Position numbers and translations under genes: made by a program | NCBI RefSeq assembly: GCF_020616555.1 | Contig: NZ_CP085173.1 | Location: 7,580,001-7,644,000 of the forward strand | Length of the DNA stretch: 64,000 nucleotides | Reading direction: 5' to 3' | Source: Streptomyces longhuiensis | Lineage (GTDB): Bacteria > Actinomycetota > Actinomycetes > Streptomycetales > Streptomycetaceae | Notes under the pieces: model-generated | The model's input: the letters and a program-made list of their open reading frames with translations, nothing else | Databases searched by the model: none | What the model was told of the DNA's origin: nothing | In this document: piece by piece, positions 1 through 7,906 of the stretch | Layout of the letters: each line of letters opens with the position of its first letter | Numbering within the stretch: the stretch's first letter is position 1

Positions 1-2
1 CC

Positions 3-1133
3 CAGACCGGCGGACCGTACGTCTACGCGCGCGAGGCGTTCGGCGACTTCGCCGGATTCCTGGCCTCCTGGTCGTACTGGATCACCACCTGGGTGTCGAA
101 CGCGGCCCTCGCCGTGGCCGCCGTCGGCTACCTCGACGTGCTCCTGCCGATCCACGGCTCCAGGCTCTGGACCATCGTCGCCGCGCTCACCGTCCAGTGG
201 CTGCCCGCCCTCGCCAACCTCGCGGGCACCCGCTACGTCGGCGCGGTGCAGCTCGTGTCGACGGTCCTGAAGTTCGCGCCGCTGCTCCTCGTCGCCGTCG
301 GCGGCCTGTTCTTCTTCCACGCCGACAACCTCGGACCGTTCCGGGCCGGCGGCGACTCCTCGCTGGGTGCCGTCTCCGCGTCCGCCGCGATCCTCCTCTT
401 CAGCTACCTCGGCGTCGAGTCCGCCTCGGTCAGCGCCGGCGAGGTCCGCGACCCCGAGCGCAACGTGGGCCGCGCCACCGTCCTCGGCACGGGCCTCGCC
501 GCCCTCCTCTACCTGCTGTGCACGGTCGCCGTGTTCGGGACCGTCGCCCACGACCGGCTCGTCGACTCCAGCGCGCCTCTCTCCGACTCCGTCAACGCCA
601 TGTTCGGCGGCACCTGGGGCGGCACCGCCGTGGCGATCGCCGCGATCGTCTCCATGCTCGGCGCCCTGAACGGCTGGACGCTCCTGAGCGCCCAGACCCC
701 GTACGCCGCCGCCAAGGACGGCCTGTTCCCCGCGGTGTTCACCAAGAAGAAGCGCGGCACCCCGACCGTCGGCGTCCTCGTCGCCGTCATCCTCGCCTCG
801 CTCCTGACGGTCTACAACTACACGGCGGGCTCGGCCGGGGTCTTCGAGACCCTCGTCCTGGTCACCACGTTCACCGCGACCGTCCCCTACCTGCTCGCGA
901 CCGCCGCCCAGATCTACTTCCTGCTGTCCGGGCAGGGCCACCGCGTCAGCGGCCCGCGCCTGGCCCGCGACATGGTGCTCGCCCTCGCCGCGTTCGGCTT
1001 CTCCCTGTGGCTGGTCGGCGGCGCCGGATACGCGGCCGTGTACCAGGGCGTCCTGTTCCTCTTCGCCGGAGTCCTCGTCTACGCGTGGATGGCGGCCCGC
1101 AAGAAGCGCGTCGCCGGGGACACCACCGACTGA
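3..1133 (+). CDS. APC-family amino-acid permease/antiporter (5' end outside window)
   Basis: The reading frame is open from base 3 and lacks its N-terminus, so this is a partial gene. The visible part starts with GGPYVYAREAFG, the conserved loop after TM2 in the AdiC/ArcD basic amino acid/polyamine antiporter branch of the APC superfamily, followed by about nine hydrophobic segments and a short basic C-terminal tail (AARKKRVAG). Family knowledge suggests arginine/ornithine or similar amino-acid exchange at the cytoplasmic membrane; the exact substrate cannot be read from this fragment. An internal GTG at 93 gives an apparent 346-aa ORF but is not the real start, because homology continues upstream of it. 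Confidence 0.85.
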   Translation, partial: QTGGPYVYAREAFGDFAGFLASWSYWITTWVSNAALAVAAVGYLDVLLPIHGSRLWTIVAALTVQWLPALANLAGTRYVGAVQLVSTVLKFAPLLLVAVGGLFFFHADNLGPFRAGGDSSLGAVSASAAILLFSYLGVESASVSAGEVRDPERNVGRATVLGTGLAALLYLLCTVAVFGTVAHDRLVDSSAPLSDSVNAMFGGTWGGTAVAIAAIVSMLGALNGWTLLSAQTPYAAAKDGLFPAVFTKKKRGTPTVGVLVAVILASLLTVYNYTAGSAGVFETLVLVTTFTATVPYLLATAAQIYFLLSGQGHRVSGPRLARDMVLALAAFGFSLWLVGGAGYAAVYQGVLFLFAGVLVYAWMAARKKRVAGDTTD

Positions 1134-1226
1134 TCCGTGCCCCGTGCGCATTCCGGCCATAAGCGGTCCGGGTGTGGTCGGATGGTGCCCAACGCCCCAA
1201 CCGGCACCCGACTGAAGGGAATCACC

Positions 1227-1652
1227 GTGGCTACCACGCGCTCCGCGCACACCGTGTGGGAAGGCGATCTGCTCAAGGGGAGCGGCGTCGTCACCTTCGA
1301 CTCGTCCGGCATCGGCCGGCAGGCCGTGTCCTGGCCCTCCCGCGCCGAGCAGGCCAACGGCAAGACCAGCCCGGAGGAGCTGATCGCCGCCGCGCACTCC
1401 AGCTGCTTCTCGATGGCCCTGTCCAACGGCCTGACGACCGGCGGCAACCCGCCCACCAAGCTCGTCACGTCCGCGGACGTCACGTTCCAGCCGGGTGAGG
1501 GCATCACCGGCATCCACCTCACGGTGGAGGGCACGGTGCCCGGGCTCGACGAGGCCGGATTCGCCGCGGCGGCCGAGGACGCCAAGAAGAACTGCCCGGT
1601 GAGCCAGGCGCTCACCGGCACCACGATCACCCTCACGGCAAAGCTCGTCTGA
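1227..1652 (+). CDS. OsmC/Ohr-family peroxiredoxin
   Basis: 141 aa. The family reduces organic hydroperoxides with two conserved cysteines; both are visible, in SSCFSMAL (about residue 60) and NCPVSQAL (about residue 125). The GTG at 1227 is chosen because it is preceded by GAAGGGA at a good distance and gives the normal N-terminus (ATTRSAHTVWEGDL); the longer frame from 1137 has low-quality sequence. It lies 93 bp after the permease and is followed by a clear hairpin terminator, so it may end a short transcript. It is the OsmC rather than Ohr type by length and by the SxEE-like segment TSPEELIAAAHSSC. Cytoplasmic stress protein. Confidence 0.9.
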   Translation: MATTRSAHTVWEGDLLKGSGVVTFDSSGIGRQAVSWPSRAEQANGKTSPEELIAAAHSSCFSMALSNGLTTGGNPPTKLVTSADVTFQPGEGITGIHLTVEGTVPGLDEAGFAAAAEDAKKNCPVSQALTGTTITLTAKLV

Positions 1653-1674
1653 GGGCGCACACGCAGCCTTCATG

Positions 1675-1706
1675 TGCCGCGGTCCCGTGACGACGGGGCC
1701 GCGGCA
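1675..1706 (+). terminator. Hairpin terminator after the OsmC gene
   Basis: TGCCGCGG pairs with CCGCGGCA, then a G-T wobble, then CCCGT pairs with ACGGG around a GACG loop. It starts 22 bp after the OsmC stop codon and lacks a T tract, as is usual in Streptomyces. Confidence 0.75.
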
Positions 1707-1726
1707 CTGCTGTCGTCAGGCGTCGG

Positions 1727-1790
1727 CGGTCACCACATCTCGCGGTCACCACGCGTCGCGGTCACCACACGTCGGCCGTCGCCACACGTC
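1727..1790. repeat. 16-bp imperfect tandem repeat, about four copies
   Basis: Units begin at 1727, 1743, 1759 and 1775. The first three share CGGTCACCAC followed by a variable hexamer ending CG; the fourth is diverged (CGTCGCCACACGTCA). The array lies between the OsmC terminator and the 3' end of the XRE regulator gene. No coding role is apparent. Confidence 0.8.
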
Positions 1791-1795
1791 ATGTG

Positions 1796-2656
1796 TCAGA
1801 GCGCGTCGCGCTCCTTCCGCAGCAGCTCCACCGTGCGCTCCGCGGACGCCGCCTGCGCCGCGATGTGGTCGAGCACCTCCAGATGCGTGCCCACCTCGGC
1901 CCGGCCGTCCAGATAGAGCGCGCCCGTGACGTACTCGCTGAAGACCATGTCGGGCAGCTCGCGCACCGGGAACCGGAACAGCGTGAACGGGCCGAACGTC
2001 CCCGGGTGCGGGCCCGCCGCGAACTCGGCTATCTGGAGCGTCACTTGAGGCATCTCGGCCGCCTCGATGAGCCGGTCGAGCTGCTTGCGCAGCACCTTGG
2101 GGCCGCCCGGCGGCCGGCGCAGCACCGTCTCGTCCATCACGACCCACAGATGAGGCGCGTCCTCACGGGTCAGCAGTGCCTGCCGGGCCATCCGCAGCGT
2201 CACATGGCGTTCGAGGTCACCGGGCTGCGTGCGGCCGACGGTGCCCGCGTCCAGGACGGCCCGCGCGTACTCCTCCGTCTGCAGCAGCCCCGGCACGAAG
2301 TGCGGCTCGTACGACCTGATGAGCCCGGCCGCGCTCTCCAGGCTCACGTACAGGCTGAACCAGTCGGGCAGGATGTCGTGGAACCGCTGCCACCAGCCCG
2401 GCAGATTCGCCTCCTCGGCGAGCCCGACGAAGGCCTCGGCCTCCGGCTCCGGCACCCCGTACAGCTCCAGGAGCATCTGCACGTACGGGATCTTGAGGGC
2501 GACCTCCGCGGTCTCCATGCGGCGTATCGTCGCGCCGGTGACGCGCAGCGCGCGGGCGGCCTCGTCGCGATTGAGTCCGGCCGACTCCCGCAGCTCCCGC
2601 AGGCGTCTGCCCAGAACCACCTGACCCACGGTCGGCGCGGGCCGCCGTTCACTCAC
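1796..2656 (-). CDS. XRE-family regulator with DUF5753 domain
   Basis: 286 aa. Residues about 12-65 form a Cro/cI helix-turn-helix (LGRRLRELRESAGLNRDEAARAL..TGATIRRMETAEV). The remainder matches the DUF5753 ligand-binding-like domain found after such HTH domains in actinomycetes (FHDILPDWF, SLESAAGLIRSYEPHFVPGLLQTEEYAR, PGTFGPFTLFRFP). Streptomyces encodes dozens of these, often beside a small DUF397 partner; no such partner is seen here. The GTG at 2656 (VSERRPAPTVGQ) is preferred over the upstream frame to 2731, whose residues are not family-like. DNA target unknown. Confidence 0.88.
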   Translation of the reverse strand: MSERRPAPTVGQVVLGRRLRELRESAGLNRDEAARALRVTGATIRRMETAEVALKIPYVQMLLELYGVPEPEAEAFVGLAEEANLPGWWQRFHDILPDWFSLYVSLESAAGLIRSYEPHFVPGLLQTEEYARAVLDAGTVGRTQPGDLERHVTLRMARQALLTREDAPHLWVVMDETVLRRPPGGPKVLRKQLDRLIEAAEMPQVTLQIAEFAAGPHPGTFGPFTLFRFPVRELPDMVFSEYVTGALYLDGRAEVGTHLEVLDHIAAQAASAERTVELLRKERDAL

Positions 2657-2818
2657 GTCACGTCTCCCCACGTGCCGGGCGGCGAGCGGATTCGGGAGCC
2701 GGTGCGCTCCCAGCCGCGGCACTGCGCGCACTGAACATGTGCGCGAGCCGCGTGAACGGTACCAGTGCGATCAATGGCCTGCCCACTACCGTGCAGTTCC
2801 GGCCGGGAGCCTCCCCGA

Positions 2819-3640
2819 CTACGGCGTCAGCGACCGCAGATACTTCACCGTCGCCGGGTCGGCGGGCAGAAACGTCTCGATCGCCAGCTCGGCCACCGTC
2901 ACGTCCATCGGGGTGTTGAACGTCGAGATCGACGACACGAACGACAGGACCTGCCCGTCGTGCTCGATCACCATCGGCAGCGCGAAGTACGGCACCGCCC
3001 CGCCGCTCTCCCCGTGGTTGTCGCCCCCGTCCCTGTCTCTGTCCGCCACCGGATACGCCTTGACCTCGTCGTACACCGCGCGCAGCGCCTCCGAGCGGTC
3101 CAGCGCGATCTGCCGCTCCATCTGCGCCAGGAGATGCCCCCGCCACTCGCGCAGGTTCCGGATCCGTGGCGCGAGGCCCTCGGGGTGCAGGGTGAGCCGC
3201 ATCGCGTTGAGGGGCGGGGTCAGCAGCGACTCGGGAATCCCCTCCATCAGCATCGCGATGCCCCGATTGGCGGCGACCACCGTGTACGTCGCGTCGACGA
3301 CCAGCGCCGGATACGGCTCGTAGCCGTGCAGGAGCCGGTCCAGGCCCTCCCGCAGCGCTCCCATCGACGGGTCGTCGAGCGGGGTCTCCGCGAAGCGCGG
3401 TGCGTAACCCGCCGCGAGCAGCAGTGCGTTGCGCTCCCGCACCGGCACGTCCAGGTGCTCCGCGAGCCGCAGGACGAGCTCCTCGCTCGGCCGCGACCTG
3501 CCCGTCTCCACGAAGCTGAGATGCCGGGCGGACGAATCGGCGCGCAGGGCGAGCTCGAGCTGGCTCACCCGCCGCCGTTCCCGCCACTCCCGCAGCAGAG
3601 GACCGATTCCGGACTGGCGAGCACGCGTGGCAGTCGACAT
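2819..3640 (-). CDS. XRE-family regulator with MmyB-like (MLTR) ligand-binding domain
   Basis: 273 aa. An N-terminal HTH (LLREWRERRRVSQLELALRADSSARHLSFVETGRSRPS, residues about 14-50) is followed by the MmyB-like domain with its conserved PALVVDATYTVVAANRG and LNAMRLTLHPEGLAPRI segments. The family regulates adjacent oxidoreductase or antibiotic genes. It is divergent from the pterin dehydratase gene across 84 bp. A glycine/aspartate-rich insert (DRDRDGGDNHGESGG, about residues 200-215) appears to be a lineage-specific loop. The start ATG at 3640 fits the family N-terminus. Confidence 0.88.
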   Translation of the reverse strand: MSTATRARQSGIGPLLREWRERRRVSQLELALRADSSARHLSFVETGRSRPSEELVLRLAEHLDVPVRERNALLLAAGYAPRFAETPLDDPSMGALREGLDRLLHGYEPYPALVVDATYTVVAANRGIAMLMEGIPESLLTPPLNAMRLTLHPEGLAPRIRNLREWRGHLLAQMERQIALDRSEALRAVYDEVKAYPVADRDRDGGDNHGESGGAVPYFALPMVIEHDGQVLSFVSSISTFNTPMDVTVAELAIETFLPADPATVKYLRSLTP

Positions 3641-3724
3641 GCCACGACCGTAGCCGAGGGGCGCGCGGCGCCATCCCTGTGGGACGCTGGATCTCCTCGC
3701 ACATCACAGGGAAAGGACCTGGTC

Positions 3725-4030
3725 ATGCCCGTGGAGCCGCTGTCCCAGAAGGAGATCGAGGACCGTCTCGCCGAGCTGCCCGGATGGAGCGTGGCCGATG
3801 ACAGTCTCACCCGCACCTACCGCCTGGCCAACCACTTCGCGGCCACCGCCCTCGTCGTGCACATCGCGCAGATCCAGGACGAGCTCGACCACCACTCCGA
3901 CCTGACCCTCGGCTACAACACGGTCGAATTCTCCGTCAACACCCACAGCGTGGGCGGCCTCCTCACCCACCTCGACTTCGGCCTCGCCCAGCGCGTCCAG
4001 GAGATCGCCCCCACCCACGGCGCGAGCTGA
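3725..4030 (+). CDS. 4a-hydroxytetrahydrobiopterin dehydratase (PCD/DCoH family)
   Basis: 101 aa, the usual length. It dehydrates 4a-hydroxytetrahydropterin during cofactor recycling for aromatic amino-acid hydroxylases, and some homologues act in molybdopterin or other pterin metabolism. The family core is visible: LDHHSDLTLGYNTVEFSV, with the catalytic His pair, then NTHSVGGLLTHLDFGLAQRV. The ATG at 3725 follows AGGGAAAGGA at good spacing. A methyltransferase gene starts 6 bp downstream, so the two are probably cotranscribed. Confidence 0.9.
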   Translation: MPVEPLSQKEIEDRLAELPGWSVADDSLTRTYRLANHFAATALVVHIAQIQDELDHHSDLTLGYNTVEFSVNTHSVGGLLTHLDFGLAQRVQEIAPTHGAS

Positions 4031-4036
4031 ACGCCG

Positions 4037-4750
4037 GTGCTGGACTACGACAAGGAAGCCGCGGTCTACGACGCGACGCGCGGCGGCATACCCCGCGCCC
4101 GGTCCGCCGCCGAGGCGGTGCTCGGCCTCGTGCCGCCCACCGCCCGCACCCTCCTCGACCTGGCCTGCGGCACCGGACTCGTCACCATGCGGCTCACCCG
4201 GCCGGGCCTGCGCCCCGTCGGCATCGATCTCGCCCCGGGCATGCTGCGGGCCGCGGCGCCCCGCCTCGACGGCGCCGCCGTCCGCGGAGACAGCCGCCAA
4301 CTCCCGTTCCGCAGCGCCTCCGTGGACGTCGTGAGCGTGATCTGGCTGCTGCATCTGCTGCCCGACGCGCGCCCCGTCATAGCCGAGGCCGCCCGCGTCC
4401 TGCGGCCCGGCGGGGTCCTGGTGACCACCGTCGACAAGGCCGCCGCCCACGACGTGGGCAGTGACATCGACGCTCTCGTGGCCCCCTATCGTGGCCGCCT
4501 CCCCTCCGACGCGGCCGCAGAGGTCGCCGCCCACGCCGCCGGCCACGGGCTGCGGCGGAGCGGCGAGGCCCGCTTCCCCGGACACGGCCAGGGCCGCACC
4601 CCGAGGCGCCTCGCCGAAGACGTGCGCCGCGGCAGGGTCTACGCGGCCGGGGGCGCCGCGCTCGCCGACCGTCTCGCCGCGCTCCCCGACCCCGAAGTCC
4701 GGCGTGCGGACCCACAGTTCACCGTGCACGCCTTCACGCGGCACACCTGA
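4037..4750 (+). CDS. Class I SAM-dependent methyltransferase
   Basis: 237 aa with a Methyltransf_11-type Rossmann fold. Motif I is LLDLACGTGLVTMRL (residues about 40-54), the acidic post-I motif is GIDLAPGML, and the motif III region is ARVLRPGGVLV. The substrate is unknown; YDKEAAVYDATRGG at the N-terminus resembles small-molecule methyltransferases of the UbiE/Methyltransf_25 type. GTG start 6 bp after the dehydratase stop. The last codons (RHT stop) overlap the first unit of a 14-bp tandem repeat that continues downstream. Confidence 0.85.
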   Translation: MLDYDKEAAVYDATRGGIPRARSAAEAVLGLVPPTARTLLDLACGTGLVTMRLTRPGLRPVGIDLAPGMLRAAAPRLDGAAVRGDSRQLPFRSASVDVVSVIWLLHLLPDARPVIAEAARVLRPGGVLVTTVDKAAAHDVGSDIDALVAPYRGRLPSDAAAEVAAHAAGHGLRRSGEARFPGHGQGRTPRRLAEDVRRGRVYAAGGAALADRLAALPDPEVRRADPQFTVHAFTRHT

Positions 4751-4824
4751 CCCGGCACACCTGATCCCGCACACCTGTCTCGGTACACCTGACCCAGTGC
4801 ACCTGCCTCAGCACACCTGACGCA
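4741..4824. repeat. 14-bp tandem repeat, six copies
   Basis: Six consecutive 14-bp units start at 4741, 4755, 4769, 4783, 4797 and 4811, with consensus GCACACCTGACCCG. Every unit keeps the CACCTG core; variation falls in the last four bases and at positions 2-3. The first unit contains the end of the methyltransferase gene and its TGA; the last stops 4 bp before the stop codon of the convergent aldo/keto reductase gene. Confidence 0.9.
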
Positions 4825-4827
4825 GCA

Positions 4828-5817
4828 TCAGTGGGCCGCGTCGAGTCGAGCCCGCTGATCCGCCGTCAACTCCAGGTCGACCGCCGCCAGGCTCTCGTCG
4901 AGCTGGGCCACCGATGACGCGCCCACCAGGGGGATCACCGGAACCTCGCCGCCGATGAGCCAGGCCAGGACCACCTGGTTCACCGTGGCGCCGGCCTCCT
5001 TCGCCACGTCGCGCAGCGCGGCCAGCCGCGCCGGCGTGCCCGGATGGTCGTACTCCGCGCCCAGCGGCTTGTCGCCCCGCACATACGCGCCCGCGAGCAG
5101 CGGCGAGTACGCCACGAGCGCGAGCCTCCCGCCCTCGGCCCGTACGTAGCTCAGGAGTTGACCGTCGACCAGGCCCTGGCTGCCGTCCGGCGACAGGTCC
5201 GCCGGCAGGTCGGTGCGCGGCCGCAGATAGCTGTGCCGGTACTGCAGCACCTCGTAACCGGGCAGCCCCGCCCGCTCGGCGATCCCCCGCGCCCGCTCCA
5301 CCTTCCACGCCCAGTGGTTGCTGACCCCGAGCAGTCCGACGCTGCCCTCGGCGACCAGCCCCGCGAACGCCTCGACGGTTTCCAGGAGTTCGACCTTCGG
5401 GTCCTCGATGTGCGCGTAGAGCAGGTCGAGCCGCTCCATCCCGAGCCGCTCCTTGCTGCCCTCCACGGCCCGCCGGATCGCACCGGCGGACAGGCCCTCG
5501 GGGTTGTCGACGTACCCCGTGCCGGGAGTCAGCGGGCTCGCCCCGAGCTTCGTCGCGACGACGATCTCGCCGCCTACGCCCCGGCTGCGCCGCCACCGCC
5601 CGAGCACGCCCTCGCTCTCCCCGCCCCGGCTGCCGGTGTGCCAGAACGCGTAGTTGTCCGACGTGTCGACGAACGTGCCGCCCGCCGCCACGTACCGGTC
5701 GAGGATCGCGTACGACGTCTCCTCGTCGGTCAGCGTGCCGAACAGCATCGCGCCGAGACTCAGCACGCTGACCTCGCGGCGGGTGGCCGGATCGGCGCCG
5801 ATCGTACGGAACTTCAT
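4828..5817 (-). CDS. Aldo/keto reductase
   Basis: 329 aa, NADPH-dependent TIM-barrel reductase. The AKR tetrad is largely visible: Asp in FVDTSDNYAFW (the D/Y pair), Lys in VVATKLG, and an expected His position occupied in LLYAHIEDP. C-terminal LVGASSVAQLDESLAA is the NADP-phosphate-binding segment. The ATG at 5817 (MKFRTIGADP) has GGGAGGG upstream, so the longer frame to 5856 is not used. That Shine-Dalgarno sequence lies inside a strong hairpin (5825-5863). Substrate unknown. Confidence 0.88.
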   Translation of the reverse strand: MKFRTIGADPATRREVSVLSLGAMLFGTLTDEETSYAILDRYVAAGGTFVDTSDNYAFWHTGSRGGESEGVLGRWRRSRGVGGEIVVATKLGASPLTPGTGYVDNPEGLSAGAIRRAVEGSKERLGMERLDLLYAHIEDPKVELLETVEAFAGLVAEGSVGLLGVSNHWAWKVERARGIAERAGLPGYEVLQYRHSYLRPRTDLPADLSPDGSQGLVDGQLLSYVRAEGGRLALVAYSPLLAGAYVRGDKPLGAEYDHPGTPARLAALRDVAKEAGATVNQVVLAWLIGGEVPVIPLVGASSVAQLDESLAAVDLELTADQRARLDAAH

Positions 5818-5824
5818 GACGGGT

Positions 5825-5863
5825 CCCTCCCGTGCCCGGCGCGGATGCCGGGCCACGGGAGGG
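5825..5863 (-). promoter_or_regulatory. Hairpin that includes the ribosome binding site of the aldo/keto reductase
   Basis: CCCTCCCGTG-CCCGGC pairs with GCCGGG-C-CACGGGAGGG around a GCGGAT loop, 16 bp with one bulge. In the reductase mRNA the 3' arm contains the GGGAGGG Shine-Dalgarno sequence. It may be a translational control hairpin or the terminator of the upstream DUF1579-like gene; both readings fit. Confidence 0.6.
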
Positions 5864-5913
5864 AGTCTCGGCGTTGAAGCGCACGCGAGGTCAAGGCGTG
5901 GCGCAGGGCCGCT

Positions 5914-6378
5914 TCAGGCGCGACGGGTGAACGCCATCGTCCAGTTCGACAGCCACGTGTCCCCGCCGTCCACCGAGAAGAACTGCTCCCAGTGCGCCGT
6001 CGTCGCCGAGATCCCCGACCAGACGAACCGCACCCGGACGTCCTTGCCGTCATGCGTGTCATCCCCTTCGAACACGCCCCGCCCGTCCCCGTCGAAACGG
6101 CCGATCACCGGCGGGAACAGGATGCCCGTACGGCTGGACGACCAGTTCAGCGACCACGTACGGGCCGCATGGTCGAAGAGCCGCAGCGTGAGCCCCTTGA
6201 AACCTTCCGTGGGGCAGTCCATCTCGTCGATGTTCGCCGCCCCGTCGAACAGGCTCCAGCAGCGGTTCGTCGCCGCGAACTCCTCCCGGCCGCTGTGCGC
6301 GTCGAGGAAGTCCGTGCGCCTGCGGTGGACCACGTCCCAGTCGCCGAAGAAGAAGTCGAAGTCGTGCGCGGTGCTCAT
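5914..6378 (-). CDS. DUF1579-like conserved protein
   Basis: 154 aa. It begins MSTAHDFDFFFGDWDVVHRRRTDF, which resembles the lipocalin-like F-x-x-G-x-W-D-V start of DUF1579-type proteins, and ends with a WxxxFSxDGGxTWxxNW segment. No catalytic motif is recognised and the function is unknown. The start ATG overlaps the TGA of the upstream gene (TGATG at 6376-6380), so translation is probably coupled. Both genes belong to the leftward arm of the divergent WYL-regulator locus. Confidence 0.75.
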   Translation of the reverse strand: MSTAHDFDFFFGDWDVVHRRRTDFLDAHSGREEFAATNRCWSLFDGAANIDEMDCPTEGFKGLTLRLFDHAARTWSLNWSSSRTGILFPPVIGRFDGDGRGVFEGDDTHDGKDVRVRFVWSGISATTAHWEQFFSVDGGDTWLSNWTMAFTRRA

Positions 6379-6852
6379 CAGCGGTCTCCCGTAGTGCCGT
6401 CGGTGAGTGAATCGGCCAGATATCCGTCGAGGTCCGGGGCGTCCGGGGCCAGCATGTGCCGCACCCACGCATCGCGTTCGTGCAGCACCGGCGGCAGCTC
6501 CCACACACAGCCGATCCACGGCAGGTCGAGGATCACGAACCGCGTCGGATCACTGTCGGGGCAGCCGATCACCGGCCCCCGCCGCCGCACCCCGGAAGTG
6601 CAGGACGTTGTCCCACACCCAGCTGTACGCGTTGATGTACGCCCCGTCGTCACCGCCGCGGTGCAGGACGACGAACGTCGCCGGAGGCGTCCCGTCCGGC
6701 TCCGGCAGCAGCTCCGGCAGCATCGTGTACGCCGCCTTCTCCACCTCCGGCGCGATCCCCGCCGGATCCGCGCTCACGTGATAGCGCTTGACGCGCCGGC
6801 CCGCCACCTCGACGGGCGGCAGCGCCCACAACAGTTTCTCCTCGAAAGCCAT
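6378..6852 (-). pseudogene. Conserved hypothetical protein, frameshifted at a C5 run
   Basis: The N-terminal half (MAFEEKLLWALPPVEV... WDNVLHFRG) is in one frame and the C-terminal half (PVIGCPDSDPTRFVILDLPWIGCVWELPP... DGTTGDR) in another. The frames meet at the C5 run 6576-6580. Removing one C gives one continuous 157-aa protein reading ..RGAAAGPVIGCPD... The full span is 475 nt, one more than a multiple of three, as expected for a single inserted base. It could be an assembly error, a true null mutation or programmed slippage. The predicted product is a small cytosolic protein of unknown function. The stop overlaps the next start by one base. Confidence 0.8.
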
Positions 6853-6870
6853 GGCTGGAAGGTACGACCG

Positions 6871-6897
6871 CTTCACTGACATCCTGTGTCAGTGAAG
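6871..6897. promoter_or_regulatory. Perfect 11-bp inverted repeat spanning the divergent starts
   Basis: Arms CTTCACTGACA and TGTCAGTGAAG are separated by TCCTG. The right arm contains the GTG start codons of the WYL regulator, and the left arm lies 19 bp upstream of the leftward gene's ATG and covers an alternative ATG. A perfect palindrome at the centre of a divergent pair is the expected operator of the adjacent regulator. Confidence 0.8.
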
Positions 6898-7854
6898 TCC
6901 AGCCGACTGGTGTCCATCCTGCTGCTGCTCCAGACCCGCGGCCGGATGACCGCCGCCCAGCTCGCCACCGCACTCGACGTCTCCGTACGCACCGTGTACC
7001 GCGACATCGACTCCCTGCACGCAGCGGGCGTACCCCTCTACGGCGACGCCGGGCACGCCGGCGGATACCGGCTCATCGACGGCTACCGCACCCGCCTCAC
7101 CGGGCTCACCACCGAAGAGGCCGAAGCCCTCTTCCTCGCCGGCGCCCCGGGACCCGCCGCCGAACTCGGCCTCGGCCCCGTACTCGCCGCCGCCCAGCTC
7201 AAGGTCCGCGCGGCGCTCCCCGCCGAACTGCGCGCCCACTCCGAACGCATCAGCGCCCGCTTCCACCTCGACGCCCCCGGCTGGTACGCCGACGAGGACG
7301 ACGTCCCCCACCTCCCGGCCGTCGCCACCGCCGTCTGGAACAGCCGCGTCCTGCACGTCCGCTACCGGCGCTGGCGCGCACCCACAGACGTCGAACGCCG
7401 CCTCGAACCGTACGGACTCGTACTGAAGGCGGGCCGCTGGTACGTGATCGCCTCCGCCGGAACGGGAGACCCCCGCACCTACCGCGTCGACCAGATCCTC
7501 CAACTCCACCTCGACGACGAGCAGTTCGAGCCGCCGGCGGACTTCGACCTCGCCGCGTACTGGCGCGCCTACCAGGAAGACTTCCAGGGCCGCCTCCACA
7601 GCGGCGACGCCGTCGTACGCCTGGCCCCGGGCGCCGCCGACCGCCTCCCGGGCCCCGCCCTGCGCGAAGCGGCGCGCACCACCGCCCGTCCGGAACCCGA
7701 CGGCTGGACCAGAGCGGTCCTCCCCATCGAGTCCGCCGACCACGCCCACGCCGAGTTCCTGCGCCTCGGCGCCGACATCGAGGTCCTGGAACCCGCCGAG
7801 CTGCGCCACCGCATCCGGGCCACGGTCGAAGCCCTCGCCGACCTCTACGGCTGA
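6886..7854 (+). CDS. WYL-domain transcriptional regulator (YafY/DeoR-like HTH)
   Basis: 322 aa. A winged HTH (SSRLVSILLLLQTRGRMTAAQLATALDVSVRTVYRDIDSLHAAGVPL, residues about 4-52) is followed by the GDAGHAGGYRL linker, the WYL domain (about 140-215) and a C-terminal WCX domain (about 235-320). The start is either GTG 6886 or GTG 6892; both lie inside the palindrome, so the mRNA is probably leaderless or has a very short leader. The location of the operator suggests it regulates itself and the divergent pair. Such regulators often sense nucleic acid or small ligands; the ligand is unknown. Confidence 0.9.
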   Translation: MSVKSSRLVSILLLLQTRGRMTAAQLATALDVSVRTVYRDIDSLHAAGVPLYGDAGHAGGYRLIDGYRTRLTGLTTEEAEALFLAGAPGPAAELGLGPVLAAAQLKVRAALPAELRAHSERISARFHLDAPGWYADEDDVPHLPAVATAVWNSRVLHVRYRRWRAPTDVERRLEPYGLVLKAGRWYVIASAGTGDPRTYRVDQILQLHLDDEQFEPPADFDLAAYWRAYQEDFQGRLHSGDAVVRLAPGAADRLPGPALREAARTTARPEPDGWTRAVLPIESADHAHAEFLRLGADIEVLEPAELRHRIRATVEALADLYG

Positions 7855-7858
7855 AGCC

Positions 7859-7882
7859 TTTGGGGCTTTGGGGCTTTGGGGC
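7859..7882. repeat. Three tandem TTTGGGGC units
   Basis: Three exact 8-bp copies start 4 bp after the WYL regulator stop, followed by a second short repeat (ATTGAAGGC / ATTGAAGTC, 7883-7900). The sequence is unusually T-rich for the neighbourhood. Confidence 0.8.
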
Positions 7883-7906
7883 ATTGAAGGCATTGAAGTC
7901 ACACAC

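Noticed and set aside
4741..4824. Considered as a CRISPR array or replication iterons
   Set aside because: There are no spacers, the unit is only 14 bp, and neither cas nor rep genes are near.
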